Below, piece after piece: positions 33,876-42,996 of a DNA stretch of 64,000 nt (position 1 is the first letter of the stretch; each line of letters opens with the position of its first letter). Position numbers and translations under genes: made by a program. The notes under the pieces were generated by a model, which was not told the DNA's origin, did no database searches, and worked only from the letters and a program-made list of their open reading frames with translations. The DNA comes from Lachnospiraceae bacterium (GTDB lineage Bacteria; Bacillota; Clostridia; Lachnospirales; Lachnospiraceae), in NCBI GenBank assembly GCA_017623675.1, contig JAGAOO010000042.1:1-64000 (forward strand), written 5' to 3'.

Positions 33876-35228
33876 TTACATGACAAAGTTCATCAATGCC
33901 GGGCACACAACAATTATCATTGAAATAATCATTAACATAATCATTGGAAACAAAAGCTTCGTTCCGGCTTCTTCCCCTAATTTCTTTGCCAGCTCCTTTC
34001 GCTGTTCAAAGGCTGATTGTTCTTCTTGTTCCAGTTGTTCAGCAAAGCCACTGGTTCCTTTCCGAATCTGCTGTGCCAGAAGAGCGGTCAATTTCATATA
34101 AGAAAGCAGACCGGTTCGTTTACCAAGGTTGATATATGCCTGTTCCTGTCCAATTCCTCCATGCATTTCATTCCACATAATACACAAATCCAGATACAGT
34201 TGCTTCTGCTTAGCACTTCCTTTCTTATCCTTTCGTTTACAGCTTCTTTGTTCATACTGACGTATTATACGCTCCATAGCTCCTTGAATTGTTGAGCCGA
34301 CTTCCGTATATAACAGAAGCTGATTTACAAGAAATGGATACTCCAGCATTAATTCTTTCTTTTGACACTTGATTTTTTTATGAATCGTTTCTCTTTGGCG
34401 AAACCATAAAAGAATACAAACACCCACACCTAATCCAAATATCAGCCAGCCATGGGATACTTGCGTTTTCGTATTATAAAGAGTTACATCTTGAACGTTA
34501 TCAGATAAATATACATCTCTCTCATAAGGAGTTTCCTGAAGCCTCTGCTCCACTTCCTCCTGTATCTGTTGTAGTCTTATCTCCTCCTCCGTCCAAAGCT
34601 TGGGTTGAATTGTCAATTCATATTCTCTGCTTTCTGTGATATCCTCATAAGATAATTCCAATTGCAACCGAACACACTTTGATTCCGTCAGATTCTCATT
34701 TCCCACAACGCCTTTATCATTCAATAATTCCGGGTTATCACTACTCCAAGCCACTGACAAACCACTATCGGGTATGTCACCTTCCAGATGCATATCCTCT
34801 CGTATGTCGTACAGACTTGTGTTCTCTCCCAGCATGTTTTCTTCTAAGTAAGCAAATCCTTGCTGAAATTGCAGTTTTAATTCCTCGGAATCATACCGGA
34901 CAGGCTCCACAACTACGGAAAACTCTTTCCATGTTTCGTCTTTCTCCTGGTATTTTAACGTATAGACTTCTTCCTCTTCTCCATAATCTGCTCTGATTAA
35001 ATGAATACCCTCTCTTGCATCCATATACTCCTGTACCCATAGCATTCCACTGAATAGCAGAGTCAAAAGCAGGACGACTACACATTTCTGTATGATTTCA
35101 ATATAGTACGCCTCAACTACTTCCTCTGTCTTTCTTTGAGTGCCTCGATACAACTGTGATAATTGTCTGCAAATTCCTTCTGTCTGTATCCATTTCTTTC
35201 GTTTTAGCCATTGATAAATTCTTTTCAT
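33876..35228 (-). CDS. TadC-like type II secretion F-domain protein with large ectodomain
   Basis: A 450-residue membrane protein. An N-terminal helix near residue 55 is followed by about 180 extracytoplasmic residues, a second helix near 260-278, and the F-domain with LEYPFLVNQLLLYTEVGSTI and C-terminal helices ending CPALMNFVM. Canonical TadC is near 300 residues, so the inserted ectodomain is unusual but seen in other Firmicutes, from memory. The true start may be TTG 35240 (GAGGTG 4 nt upstream) or ATG 35228. Confidence 0.85.
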   Translation of the reverse strand: MKRIYQWLKRKKWIQTEGICRQLSQLYRGTQRKTEEVVEAYYIEIIQKCVVVLLLTLLFSGMLWVQEYMDAREGIHLIRADYGEEEEVYTLKYQEKDETWKEFSVVVEPVRYDSEELKLQFQQGFAYLEENMLGENTSLYDIREDMHLEGDIPDSGLSVAWSSDNPELLNDKGVVGNENLTESKCVRLQLELSYEDITESREYELTIQPKLWTEEEIRLQQIQEEVEQRLQETPYERDVYLSDNVQDVTLYNTKTQVSHGWLIFGLGVGVCILLWFRQRETIHKKIKCQKKELMLEYPFLVNQLLLYTEVGSTIQGAMERIIRQYEQRSCKRKDKKGSAKQKQLYLDLCIMWNEMHGGIGQEQAYINLGKRTGLLSYMKLTALLAQQIRKGTSGFAEQLEQEEQSAFEQRKELAKKLGEEAGTKLLFPMIMLMIISMIIVVCPALMNFVM

Positions 35229-35241
35229 TTGCTTTTTCAAC

Positions 35242-36006
35242 TTACACCTCAATACTAATCAAATGATTTCCCCAATATGCAGCAATTCCGGTTCCTATCA
35301 AACATAATGTCATAATAAGAATCCCAATTCCATTATGATACATGCAATCCAGGTACACCGAATTAGTAAGCCGCAGATACAGTAACATTAAAACAGGCAT
35401 ACCACACATAATACGTTGTTCCAGTTTTTTCCCTGTCAGCATGGTTTGAATTTCCTGTTCCACTTCTATCCGCTCAGCAATAATCGTTACAGTCTTATCC
35501 ATCATATGTACCAGATTACCACCGCTTCTTTTAGCAGTAAAAAGTACCTCAGCAAAGCTTTCTATTTCTTCCAGCTGACTACGCTCTGCCAGTTCCCGGA
35601 CTGCCTGCTCAATGGGAATCCTTAAGTGAAGTTGCTTCGAAACTTTCTTCATTTCCATCAAAATCTGACTATTCTCCGGATAGATATTCTGCAAGTCCTC
35701 TTCTGCTGCAATCCACGCATTCTCAACGGAATATCCTGCTTTCAGATTACCGGACAGTGCATATAGTAATTCTTTGAATTCCAACAGTAACTGTTGTTTT
35801 CTCCGGTGTCTTTTCCAACTGCGAAACCGCCATACCAGCAATCCTGCTAAGGGCATTAAACACACACCGCCAAGCCAGGAATCATAAAAGAGAAATCCCA
35901 TTGCCATTACAACACCTATGCCGGCAATCAACACAACCACCGTTTCAATGGAAATCCATGCTTTGATAGCGTTCCCAATTTCCAGTCTCTTTAAGTTTTT
36001 CTTCAT
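35242..36006 (-). CDS. TadB-like inner-membrane platform protein
   Basis: A 254-residue T2SF-domain protein with hydrophobic helices near residues 20-60 and two at the C-terminus. The domain core reads LLYALSGNLKAGYSVENAW and EVLFTAKRSGGNLVHMM. It overlaps the CpaF gene by about 60 nt, with GGAG 10 nt before its ATG. It should pair with TadC as the assembly platform for Flp pili. Confidence 0.9.
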   Translation of the reverse strand: MKKNLKRLEIGNAIKAWISIETVVVLIAGIGVVMAMGFLFYDSWLGGVCLMPLAGLLVWRFRSWKRHRRKQQLLLEFKELLYALSGNLKAGYSVENAWIAAEEDLQNIYPENSQILMEMKKVSKQLHLRIPIEQAVRELAERSQLEEIESFAEVLFTAKRSGGNLVHMMDKTVTIIAERIEVEQEIQTMLTGKKLEQRIMCGMPVLMLLYLRLTNSVYLDCMYHNGIGILIMTLCLIGTGIAAYWGNHLISIEV

Positions 36007-37195
36007 GTCTTAATCGCTCCATTCGTTTCCATATTCCTACTGTTTGTTCCTTTTCTTCCTCTCTTACAATTTCCCGGACAGCATACACATACAACGGTTG
36101 CAATTCAATCTCTCCATCTTTCATGCCTATTACTTCTGCAATTTCCAGCACTTTACGAGTGCCATCTTTCAATCTGCCTGTATGAATGATTATATCAATC
36201 GCTGATGCAATCTGTTGACGAATCGCCAGTAACGGCATATCCATTCCCATTAGTACCATGGTTTCTAATCGATACAACATATCCTTTGCTGAGTTAGCAT
36301 GACCGGTTGACAGGGAACCACTATGCCCGGTATTCATAGCCTGTAGCATATCCACGGCTTCTTCACCTCTTACCTCGCCTACAATAATTCGATCCGGACG
36401 CATTCGTAATGCACTTCTTATCAGGTCCTTGATTGTAATTTCATTTTTGCCTTCCACATTAGCGTTCCGTACCTCCAATCGCACCAGGTTCGGAATTCCC
36501 CGAATCTGCAGTTCTGCCGAATCCTCAATTGTAATAATTCTTTCCTCGGAGGGTATGTAATTGGATAATGCATTTAGGAACGTGGTTTTTCCTGAGCTTG
36601 TCCCACCTGAAATCAGAATGTTGTATCTGCTTTGAACGAATAGCTGAAGTACCTCCGCCATTTCCTCAGACAACATATTCAAGTCCATCAACTCTCTCAT
36701 ACCATATGTTTCTTTGGGAAATCGGCGAATTGTCATCACTGCTCCATTTAAGGCAATCGGAGGCAGGACAACATTCACCCGAGAGCCATCCTTTAATCTG
36801 GCATCTACAATGGGATTACTTTCATTTACAATCCGATTACAGCCTGCAACTATCTGTTGAATGACATTCCTATACTTTTCTTCAGAGGAGAATCCGTGAT
36901 TCCACATTTCCAGATTTCCCTTCCGTTCAATAAATATAGAATCATATCCATTAATCATGACTTCCGTAATATCTTCCTGCTGTAATATTTCATCTAAACA
37001 ATCATATCCTCTGATAGAATAAAATACTTGTTCCCGAATTCGAAGTTTATCCTTTAAAGGTATATAATCCTGCTTTGCCTTTTCCATTATTGCAGAGTCA
37101 ATCATATCCATAATCTGCTGGTCTGACATCCACTCAATACCCTTTGATACTTCATGTATCCTATCCTCAATTTCTTTACAAACTCTTTCTATCAA
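35945..37195 (-). CDS. cpaF: CpaF/TadA family secretion ATPase
   Basis: A hexameric ATPase of about 416 residues that powers Flp pilus assembly. Walker A is GGTSSGKTT, the Asp box is DSAELQI, Walker B is RIIVGEVRGEEA and the His box is STGHANSAKD. The open frame extends to 37234, overlapping the CpaE-like gene. TTG 37195 with GGAGG upstream is a plausible start, but spacing is short, so the exact N-terminus is uncertain. Confidence 0.93.
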   Translation of the reverse strand: MIERVCKEIEDRIHEVSKGIEWMSDQQIMDMIDSAIMEKAKQDYIPLKDKLRIREQVFYSIRGYDCLDEILQQEDITEVMINGYDSIFIERKGNLEMWNHGFSSEEKYRNVIQQIVAGCNRIVNESNPIVDARLKDGSRVNVVLPPIALNGAVMTIRRFPKETYGMRELMDLNMLSEEMAEVLQLFVQSRYNILISGGTSSGKTTFLNALSNYIPSEERIITIEDSAELQIRGIPNLVRLEVRNANVEGKNEITIKDLIRSALRMRPDRIIVGEVRGEEAVDMLQAMNTGHSGSLSTGHANSAKDMLYRLETMVLMGMDMPLLAIRQQIASAIDIIIHTGRLKDGTRKVLEIAEVIGMKDGEIELQPLYVYAVREIVREEEKEQTVGIWKRMERLRHEEKLKETGNWERYQSMDFH

Positions 37196-38186
37196 ATTCC
37201 TCCACCACCTGCTGAATGGTTTGCAAATTACCACCTTTTCTTTCCTGCTCTAATAACTGACACTGCTCCATATTCATTATCTGTCCTGTCATAAGCACCG
37301 GAAAGCATTTCTCTGAAAAACCTTCCCATTCCGGCAATAACTGCATCATTTTGACAAACTGACTTATCTTCTGCTCTACATGAAGTTCCTGCAAATAGGG
37401 CAAATAAACCACATTAAATTCCGTCAAAAACTCCAGCTTTGATAAGCTCCCTGAACCAACATCAACCACAAGAAAATCATAGTATCCTTCCGCCTCAATG
37501 CGTTCCAGTAACCATCGTATATCATCCAGCTCCAGCTCTCGCAATTCCGAGTAAATTCCTCCACTCGGCAGTTGGTCATATCCTTGTTTCTCCATTGAAA
37601 GTGCTTTTAGCTTCATAGATATATTGTCTGTCCGCTGCTTGATATAATAAAGGCATTGTTCCATTCTTCTCTCGTCATCCCACTGAGAAGGGAACTCTTC
37701 CCAGCCAATATACAGAACAGCTTTTCCGCCTCCTTGTGCACTATATGTTCTACACAATTCTTTTGCCAGACCGGTAGTTCCACATCGCCCAACCGGCGAA
37801 TAAACAGCAACTGCATTCATTTGTTTACCATAAGCAAAATTACATTTCTTTTCGCTTAAAACACCTAGCATCCTATGCACATAAACAGATGCGGGAGAGT
37901 ATTTGAAAATGTACGATTCTTCTTTTGGTTCTTCCTCCTGTTCCTTCCATTCATCTACAATCCATATAACAGGTATTTTCTCTTCTGTACAGAATATACT
38001 GCTATCTATTTTTCTGTTAACAACTATCAAATCCGGCTTATGCCCTATTAAGAAATCCGCAACTTCTTCTTCATTCGTAAATGCCAGTATTAAAATTGGA
38101 ATCTGCGAATTGCGATTTACATAATTCATTAATGTCACAACGAATTGTTCCTCTTCATCGAACAGCAGAACTCTGTAATTCTTCAA
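37176..38186 (-). CDS. CpaE-like P-loop ATPase with receiver-like N-terminus
   Basis: A protein of about 336 residues. The N-terminal 110 residues look like a degenerate response-regulator receiver (YRVLLFDEEEQFVVTLM). The following MinD/ParA-like part has a modified P-loop, SPVGRCGTTGLAKELC, with Thr where Lys is usual, and FLVVDVGSGS. It probably localises the pilus machine. The likely start is TTG 38186, overlapping the stop of the peptidase gene, with AAAGGTGGGTGGTGAG upstream. Confidence 0.85.
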   Translation of the reverse strand: MKNYRVLLFDEEEQFVVTLMNYVNRNSQIPILILAFTNEEEVADFLIGHKPDLIVVNRKIDSSIFCTEEKIPVIWIVDEWKEQEEEPKEESYIFKYSPASVYVHRMLGVLSEKKCNFAYGKQMNAVAVYSPVGRCGTTGLAKELCRTYSAQGGGKAVLYIGWEEFPSQWDDERRMEQCLYYIKQRTDNISMKLKALSMEKQGYDQLPSGGIYSELRELELDDIRWLLERIEAEGYYDFLVVDVGSGSLSKLEFLTEFNVVYLPYLQELHVEQKISQFVKMMQLLPEWEGFSEKCFPVLMTGQIMNMEQCQLLEQERKGGNLQTIQQVVEEFDRKSL

Positions 38187-38758
38187 CTCACCACCCACCT
38201 TTCTATTAGCCAGCTCACATACCCAAACAGTATTGCAACAGAAAAATGAATTGTATTGTTTGTATTTCCTTGATCAAAACCACTCTCATATGGGATTACC
38301 TGTCTTGTCTGTAAACAAGATTGAATATAATTCCAGAAAAACTTCATTCGACTCACCAGATTATGGTGACACAACATTTGAATAGCTGCGAGAATCCCTC
38401 CAGCCACAAAGGAATAAATCATAACATTTACAATAGAATGTCCGATCCATCCTCCAATTACAGCAAATAATTTAATATCGCCTGCTCCCAACATTCGTAA
38501 TTGATGTAATATGAACAACAATATTACCGGTATTCCAATTCCAAAAATCGCATCCAATAGTCCATGCCATTTATTAGAATAAAATGAATACATAACACCC
38601 AGACTCAAGCCAATAACAATGAGCAGATTAGGTATGCGGTAGCTTCGTATATCAAAAATTACTGCAACAATAAGTATTATAATAATAACAAATTGTATTT
38701 TGCTCCTCCTTTCTGTGTTTTCCCTATTGCTTTTTAAGCATATCATACTTTTATTCAT
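38183..38758 (-). CDS. A24-family prepilin peptidase
   Basis: A 191-residue membrane aspartic protease that cleaves the leaders of Flp and TadE-like pilins. Catalytic aspartates lie in VIFDIRSYRIPN (near residue 36) and LGAGDIKLF (near 92), with about five helices. The ATG at 38758 has no ribosome binding site. An AAAGGAGGAGCAAA lies just before an in-frame ATA at 38698, immediately ahead of the first helix. Initiation at this rare codon, or at the distal ATG, is unresolved. It is first in the Tad operon. Confidence 0.9.
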   Translation of the reverse strand: MNKSMICLKSNRENTERRSKIQFVIIIILIVAVIFDIRSYRIPNLLIVIGLSLGVMYSFYSNKWHGLLDAIFGIGIPVILLFILHQLRMLGAGDIKLFAVIGGWIGHSIVNVMIYSFVAGGILAAIQMLCHHNLVSRMKFFWNYIQSCLQTRQVIPYESGFDQGNTNNTIHFSVAILFGYVSWLIERWVVS

Positions 38759-39108
38759 TTGTAAATACTTTTTTATTAATTTATTTTATAAAATTAATTA
38801 TGTAAATATTTATTGTGTTCATATCTTTTTTCTCCCCATTTTTTCCTGATAATTTTCTTGTCATCTTTGAAACCTCTGCTTATCTGCTATCGTTACAACA
38901 ACGAATAATTCCAACGAATTTAGATTTACCAGTTAGAGTTTTCTAATGTACATTTCATCATATACATTACATCTTTGTTTATATAATTATGGTAATTGAA
39001 ATAAAACTGGCAGAAGCACCGAAATTTTATTGAATAGGAAGGTTGCCTTCGCAACCGATGGTTGTATTATATATTACACTATGTCAAAATGCAATACTTT
39101 TTTATTAT

Positions 39109-39312
39109 TATAAATTATGGTTTATCGTACTGACTAGCGTTCGGCTTCGAATATATATACTTGATGCAGACCCGCTTTCGCTTCGGTCAGTACGTAGCGG
39201 TACATAGGATTGCAAAAGACGCAATCCAAGTACCGACGTACTTTTAGAGTCTGCATTCAAGTATATATATTCATCCGCCGAACATCTACTCTGGTAAAAT
39301 CCATAATTTATA
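39109..39312. repeat. Long imperfect hairpin 1, about 204 bp
   Basis: Outer arms TATAAATTATGG (39109-39120) and CCATAATTTATA (39301-39312) match perfectly. The middle pairs ATATATATACTTGATGCAGAC (39151-39171) with 39249-39270 apart from one extra base. The inner arms 39189-39213 and 39221-39242 pair around the loop AAAAGAC. Nearly the whole unit can fold into a single long stem with bulges. It could be a MITE or a structured RNA. Confidence 0.8.
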
Positions 39313-39314
39313 TT

Positions 39315-39375
39315 GGGGAAAGTAGTATGGCTCCGCAGTCATTGATAACTTGTGCGGAGCAGTACTTTGCTTCCC
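39315..39375. repeat. Hairpin 2, about 61 bp, between the two long hairpins
   Basis: GGGAAAGTAGTATGGCTCCGCA (left arm 39316-39337, with CTCCGCA as tip) pairs with 39353-39375 (TGCGGAGC...CTTCCC) with small bulges. It fills the gap between hairpins 1 and 3 almost exactly, so the three form one continuous structured block. Confidence 0.75.
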
Positions 39376-39608
39376 ATAAAAATTATGGTTCTTACCCATT
39401 CCTACAACAGCGGTTTTGAGGGTATATGTTTCCACAACGACCTTAGAAGCACGTCGGTACTTAGGCTGTGCTTTGAGAACAAAAACTGTATTCTTTATCA
39501 AGCACAGCCTTACGTACCGCTACGTGCTGGCTGGAGCGCAAGCGTGTCGTGCGGGAATATATATCCTCAAAACCGCGGTCGCAGGTATTACACTAAACCA
39601 TAATTTAT
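39376..39608. repeat. Long imperfect hairpin 3, about 233 bp
   Basis: The same outer ends recur: ATAAAAATTATGG (39376) and CCATAATTTAT (39598-39608). Middle arms CAGCGGTTTTGAGGGTATAT (39408-39427) and the complement near 39554-39577 pair, as do inner arms AGCACGTCGGTACTTAGGC (39448-39466) and 39500-39528. The inner arm shares CGTAGCGGTAC and the TATATAT element with hairpin 1, so the two are relatives diverged in sequence but conserved in fold. Confidence 0.78.
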
Positions 39609-39681
39609 CAAACCCTAATTTATAACCTATGAATAAAATCCCCCATCCCTGTCTATACTGTTACAAAGGTGGTGGAATAAA

Positions 39682-39951
39682 ATGACAAAAAAGAAACTCA
39701 TCAAGCTTCGGCAGGAGCAGGAACGCCAAGCGTTGCTAAATGAAATCGAAACCATTAAACGCGCACATGCAGCTACATTATCCAATTTGGAAAATATTAC
39801 AGACCCGGATTTAATTGATTGTTACATTTACGAATTAAATGCGGTTCAAGTCCGCTATAAATTCCTACTACGTCAGGCAAAAGCAAGCAATTTAACCAAT
39901 ATCTTACCCTCAACTCTATTATTGCCTGTTTCGAAAGAACCCATCAAATAG
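39682..39951 (+). CDS. DUF2508 family protein (YaaL-like)
   Basis: An 89-residue cytosolic protein. The family core PDLIDCYIYELNAVQVRYKF followed by LLRQAK is unmistakable. AAAGGTGGTGGAATAAA precedes the ATG. DUF2508 genes are common beside recR in Firmicutes, but here it stands alone on the plus strand, beside the hairpin array. Function unknown. Confidence 0.85.
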   Translation: MTKKKLIKLRQEQERQALLNEIETIKRAHAATLSNLENITDPDLIDCYIYELNAVQVRYKFLLRQAKASNLTNILPSTLLLPVSKEPIK

Positions 39952-39975
39952 CTTCTCTAATCATCAAAAATGTCA

Positions 39976-39993
39976 GTTGCCAGATTTGGCAAC
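39976..39993 (+). terminator. Weak hairpin after DUF2508
   Basis: GTTGCCA (39976-39982) and TGGCAAC (39987-39993) form a 7-bp stem with a 4-nt loop. No strong T-run follows, so termination would be weak. A TATATTATA element further on may be the -10 of the lipoprotein gene. Confidence 0.4.
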
Positions 39994-40076
39994 TATCTTG
40001 ATAAAATGATACAAAAATCGGATAATTATATATTATAGTAACATAACGTAACAATAACAAAAAAGGGGAGGTTGCT

Positions 40077-41189
40077 ATGAGAAAAAAATTATTGACCGGT
40101 CTGCTTGCTGTGGCTATGGTGTTAAGCCTTTGTGCCTGCGGAAAGAATGGACCAGAAACAGGAAAAGATGATGGAAGAGGAGCATGGGGATCGGGAAGAA
40201 CGGAAAATGATAATCCATCCGCATGGGGTTCTAATAGAACAGAGTTATCAACATCGGATACGAATCAGGATGTTACAATAACCAGGAATGAAACTGCAAC
40301 AATCGAGTATGAAGATTTTTCTAATGGTTATGTGAATATGAAAATTCCAAAAGGTTGGGCAGTCGACATTTATAATCCTCAACTAATACCCTATATGATT
40401 CGGGTATATAATCCACAGAATCCGGATTGCTGCTTTGCATTTCAGATATATTATGATTACATATATAAGTCTGAGGCAGCAAGGAATTTGTTGGTTAATT
40501 ATTACGGAGAGGAATATGAGCAATATATAGTATGCAATCCGCAGAACTCATCGGGATACTTTGGAGAATATCTGTCAATGAATCATTGGGGGACAGATTT
40601 TTCTGTTGTCCAGGAGCTTGGCACAAATGCTTTGGGTGGACAGGTTATTCAGGGAAGCTTTACCGGAACAACCGGAGTGGCATGTGAAGGTATATTTACA
40701 ACCACAATTTCCGATGTAGGAAGCACTTATGTATCTGAGGATATAACGAATATATATTCCAATCAGATTGATATTATGTTTTTGATAGCAAGCTGTACAT
40801 TTATGTATTATGCACCGGAGGCAGACTTCATTAATTGGCAGCCTATCATGAATTACTGTTTGTCAACTCTTACTTTTACACAGCAATTTGAGCAGGATCG
40901 TCAAGAAGCATGGAATCAGGTTCTGCAAACCTCGTATCAAATATCTCAGACTTATGATCAAATATCTGATATGGTAATAGATTCATGGGAGTCAAGAAAT
41001 ACATCCTATGACATTATGAGTCAGAAAAATTCGGACAGTATACTTGGTCAAGAACGCATTTATGATACTGAAACTGATGAAGTGTATCTTGCTGATATTG
41101 GCTGGTCGGATTCAAACAGCGACCCTAGATATGAGTTGGTTACAGAAGACAGCTATTATCTTATTCCCACTAGCGGATGGATTGATTAA
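40077..41189 (+). CDS. Lipoprotein of unknown function
   Basis: A 370-residue secreted lipoprotein. The signal peptide (MRKKLLTGLLAVAMVLSLCAC) has a lipobox with Cys at about 19-21. A Gly/Asn-rich linker follows, then a globular region starting near residue 80 (YVNMKIPKGWAVDIY) and a glutamine-rich helix near 275-300. AAAAGGGGAGGTTGCT precedes the ATG. The sequence around VNMKIPKGW resembles the start of domains found in other Firmicute lipoproteins, but no name can be given. Confidence 0.75.
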   Translation: MRKKLLTGLLAVAMVLSLCACGKNGPETGKDDGRGAWGSGRTENDNPSAWGSNRTELSTSDTNQDVTITRNETATIEYEDFSNGYVNMKIPKGWAVDIYNPQLIPYMIRVYNPQNPDCCFAFQIYYDYIYKSEAARNLLVNYYGEEYEQYIVCNPQNSSGYFGEYLSMNHWGTDFSVVQELGTNALGGQVIQGSFTGTTGVACEGIFTTTISDVGSTYVSEDITNIYSNQIDIMFLIASCTFMYYAPEADFINWQPIMNYCLSTLTFTQQFEQDRQEAWNQVLQTSYQISQTYDQISDMVIDSWESRNTSYDIMSQKNSDSILGQERIYDTETDEVYLADIGWSDSNSDPRYELVTEDSYYLIPTSGWID

Positions 41190-41245
41190 TCCTATTTCCG
41201 GTATACCTAAACCTGAATTATTCATAGGCAACATTATGAATTATG

Positions 41246-41788
41246 TTAAAAAGCATCAAAATCCTTACGCTTTGATTCATCGGCTTTAAAATATTCAACC
41301 TGTTTATGACCTGTAACAGTGGCAACAAGGCATGCCGGGAACGTCGTACACAGGTTATTGTAATCAGTTGCACCCGCATTATACAATCTGCGTGCCGCCT
41401 GCAAATGTTCCTCTACATCATCGCATGAGCGTTGCAATGCCAGAACATTTTCAGTGGAACGCAGATTGGGATAAGCCTCAAAGGATGCATTTATCCGGCT
41501 TGCAATATCATTCATCCCCTTCATCGCATTTTCCTGTTCTTCGTGTGACATACCCCTTCTAAGCTTTATCATTTCTATTAAGGTCTGGCTTTCATGTGAC
41601 ATATACATCTTTACAATGCTATACTGTTTTTTCAAAAGGTCATACCGCTTTTCAAGGGCAACATCAATATCGGCTTCCAGCTCACGCACCTTATTTCTAA
41701 GCCTTGTTAAGCGATTAGCTATAAGAATGGGTTGTATCACTATACCCAAAACTGCAATCACAATCAGCAAAGTAAAATAATCTTTCAT
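41246..41788 (-). CDS. lemA: LemA family protein
   Basis: A 180-residue protein with an N-terminal transmembrane helix (about residues 5-24) and the helical LemA domain. The domain shows EADIDVALEKRYDLLKKQY, then AYPNLRSTENVLALQ and ARRLYNAGATDYNNL. The C-terminus is truncated in hydrophobicity but normal in length. It lies 59 nt after the DUF3137 gene on the same strand, a pairing often seen. Confidence 0.93.
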   Translation of the reverse strand: MKDYFTLLIVIAVLGIVIQPILIANRLTRLRNKVRELEADIDVALEKRYDLLKKQYSIVKMYMSHESQTLIEMIKLRRGMSHEEQENAMKGMNDIASRINASFEAYPNLRSTENVLALQRSCDDVEEHLQAARRLYNAGATDYNNLCTTFPACLVATVTGHKQVEYFKADESKRKDFDAF

Positions 41789-41847
41789 AATCTATTTTTA
41801 TACCCCCTTAATCATAATGGAATATACATAACCAGCGGTTCCTGTTA

Positions 41848-42996
41848 TTAAAGCGTCAGTGCCAAATCCAGTACAGCTTTGACAATACATAAGTCATTCC
41901 ACAGACTCTTTTGTATTTTTTTCAAACCTGATGTGCCGGATGTGGCAGGCTTGTAATTCATGTAGTTCCACAACGGAACCCCGATATACAGTTTATCTTC
42001 TTTAAAGCACACATGTAATCTCTCTGAGCATCCGCTGAAGGTTTTATAAAGTGCTATGAGTTTTTCCATTGTTGCCGGTGTCAGCATATAAAAAAGATTT
42101 TCATCATCCTGTGATATGATATGAAACAGACGGTTAAACTCCTTATTCTCCGTCTCATCCCTCCGGTTGCAAAATAACTTCTTTCCGCTCCGCTCTTTTA
42201 TCTCATGCTGTGCTTTTCCCCGTAGCCCAAGCATGCTTCCTGATGTTTTCCGATATGGCAACACCAGCATAATACCGTAAAAAGTTGAACGGGTAGCGTC
42301 ATGCCCATCGCCATCCGACCCTGTGTATTCAGCATTTTCAAAGCTGCATTCAAACTGCACGCCTTTATATACGCCTGATATGTAATCCCTGCCCTTTATT
42401 TCTTCGGGATGGTGTTCATAGAAATTGAGTTTTTTAAGTTGTTCACTGTCCAATGCCTTCGTGCGTAAATACACTGCATCACTGCCAAACAGTGATTGAA
42501 CCATACGTGGTACCAGCCTGCGAAACACAATACTGTCATCATGTAACATAGAAGAACGAGGAAATATAATATATATGCCTATAGCCAACAGTATCAGCCA
42601 GACCCAATACTTCCCTTCTCCCTGTACCAGCCGGATAACTGCAAAAATTCCCAGCATAATACCAACGACAACCAGCAACACTTTAATAATGTTCCATAAA
42701 TTAAATTTTGCTTTGAGACAATCTTTCCAATACCCACGCACAACTGCAGCATCTGTAACAATTTTCCATACGCAGGTGTTTTCTCCATTTCCTGTTTTAT
42801 AATCATCTCCATTCGTTTCCATGACTGATGACATCATTCTTTCGTAGCGTTTCTTACTTTGTATACGACCTATCACGAATGCCAAAATCAGCAGTACCCA
42901 AATCCCACAAAAAATAATTTTAGAATTTCTGTCCATTCCGGAACTGCTAAGAACAATTCCCACAAAGTTCATTTTCCAAAATATTCCTCCTGTCAT
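41848..42996 (-). CDS. DUF3137 membrane protein
   Basis: A 382-residue protein with an N-terminal helix (about residues 25-45), two more helices near 120-165, and a soluble DUF3137 domain (about 175-382) with ISGVYKGVQFECSF and MLVLPYRKTSG. These proteins usually accompany LemA and may act with it at the membrane. The start is unsure: ATG 42996 lacks a good ribosome binding site, and AGGAGG lies 13 nt before ATG 42972. Confidence 0.82.
   Translation of the reverse strand: MTGGIFWKMNFVGIVLSSSGMDRNSKIIFCGIWVLLILAFVIGRIQSKKRYERMMSSVMETNGDDYKTGNGENTCVWKIVTDAAVVRGYWKDCLKAKFNLWNIIKVLLVVVGIMLGIFAVIRLVQGEGKYWVWLILLAIGIYIIFPRSSMLHDDSIVFRRLVPRMVQSLFGSDAVYLRTKALDSEQLKKLNFYEHHPEEIKGRDYISGVYKGVQFECSFENAEYTGSDGDGHDATRSTFYGIMLVLPYRKTSGSMLGLRGKAQHEIKERSGKKLFCNRRDETENKEFNRLFHIISQDDENLFYMLTPATMEKLIALYKTFSGCSERLHVCFKEDKLYIGVPLWNYMNYKPATSGTSGLKKIQKSLWNDLCIVKAVLDLALTL

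Larger units (their letters stand above)
38759..39681. other. 923-bp non-coding region upstream of the Tad operon
   Basis: No protein gene is supported. The left 250 bp are very AT-rich and should hold the Tad operon promoter, but no clear -35/-10 pair was picked out. A short stem GGTTGC-CTTC-GCAACC lies at 39041-39056. The right part is the array of long hairpins at 39109-39608, annotated separately. Frames inside the hairpins are an effect of palindromic structure. Confidence 0.7.

Noticed and set aside
39109..39608. Integron attC sites or a retron RNA
   Set aside because: No R-box/L-box consensus, no integrase and no reverse transcriptase gene are in the window.
39210..39625. Several frames inside the hairpin array, on both strands
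   Set aside because: The two strands give similar peptides because the DNA is palindromic; there is no ribosome binding site and no protein-like composition.
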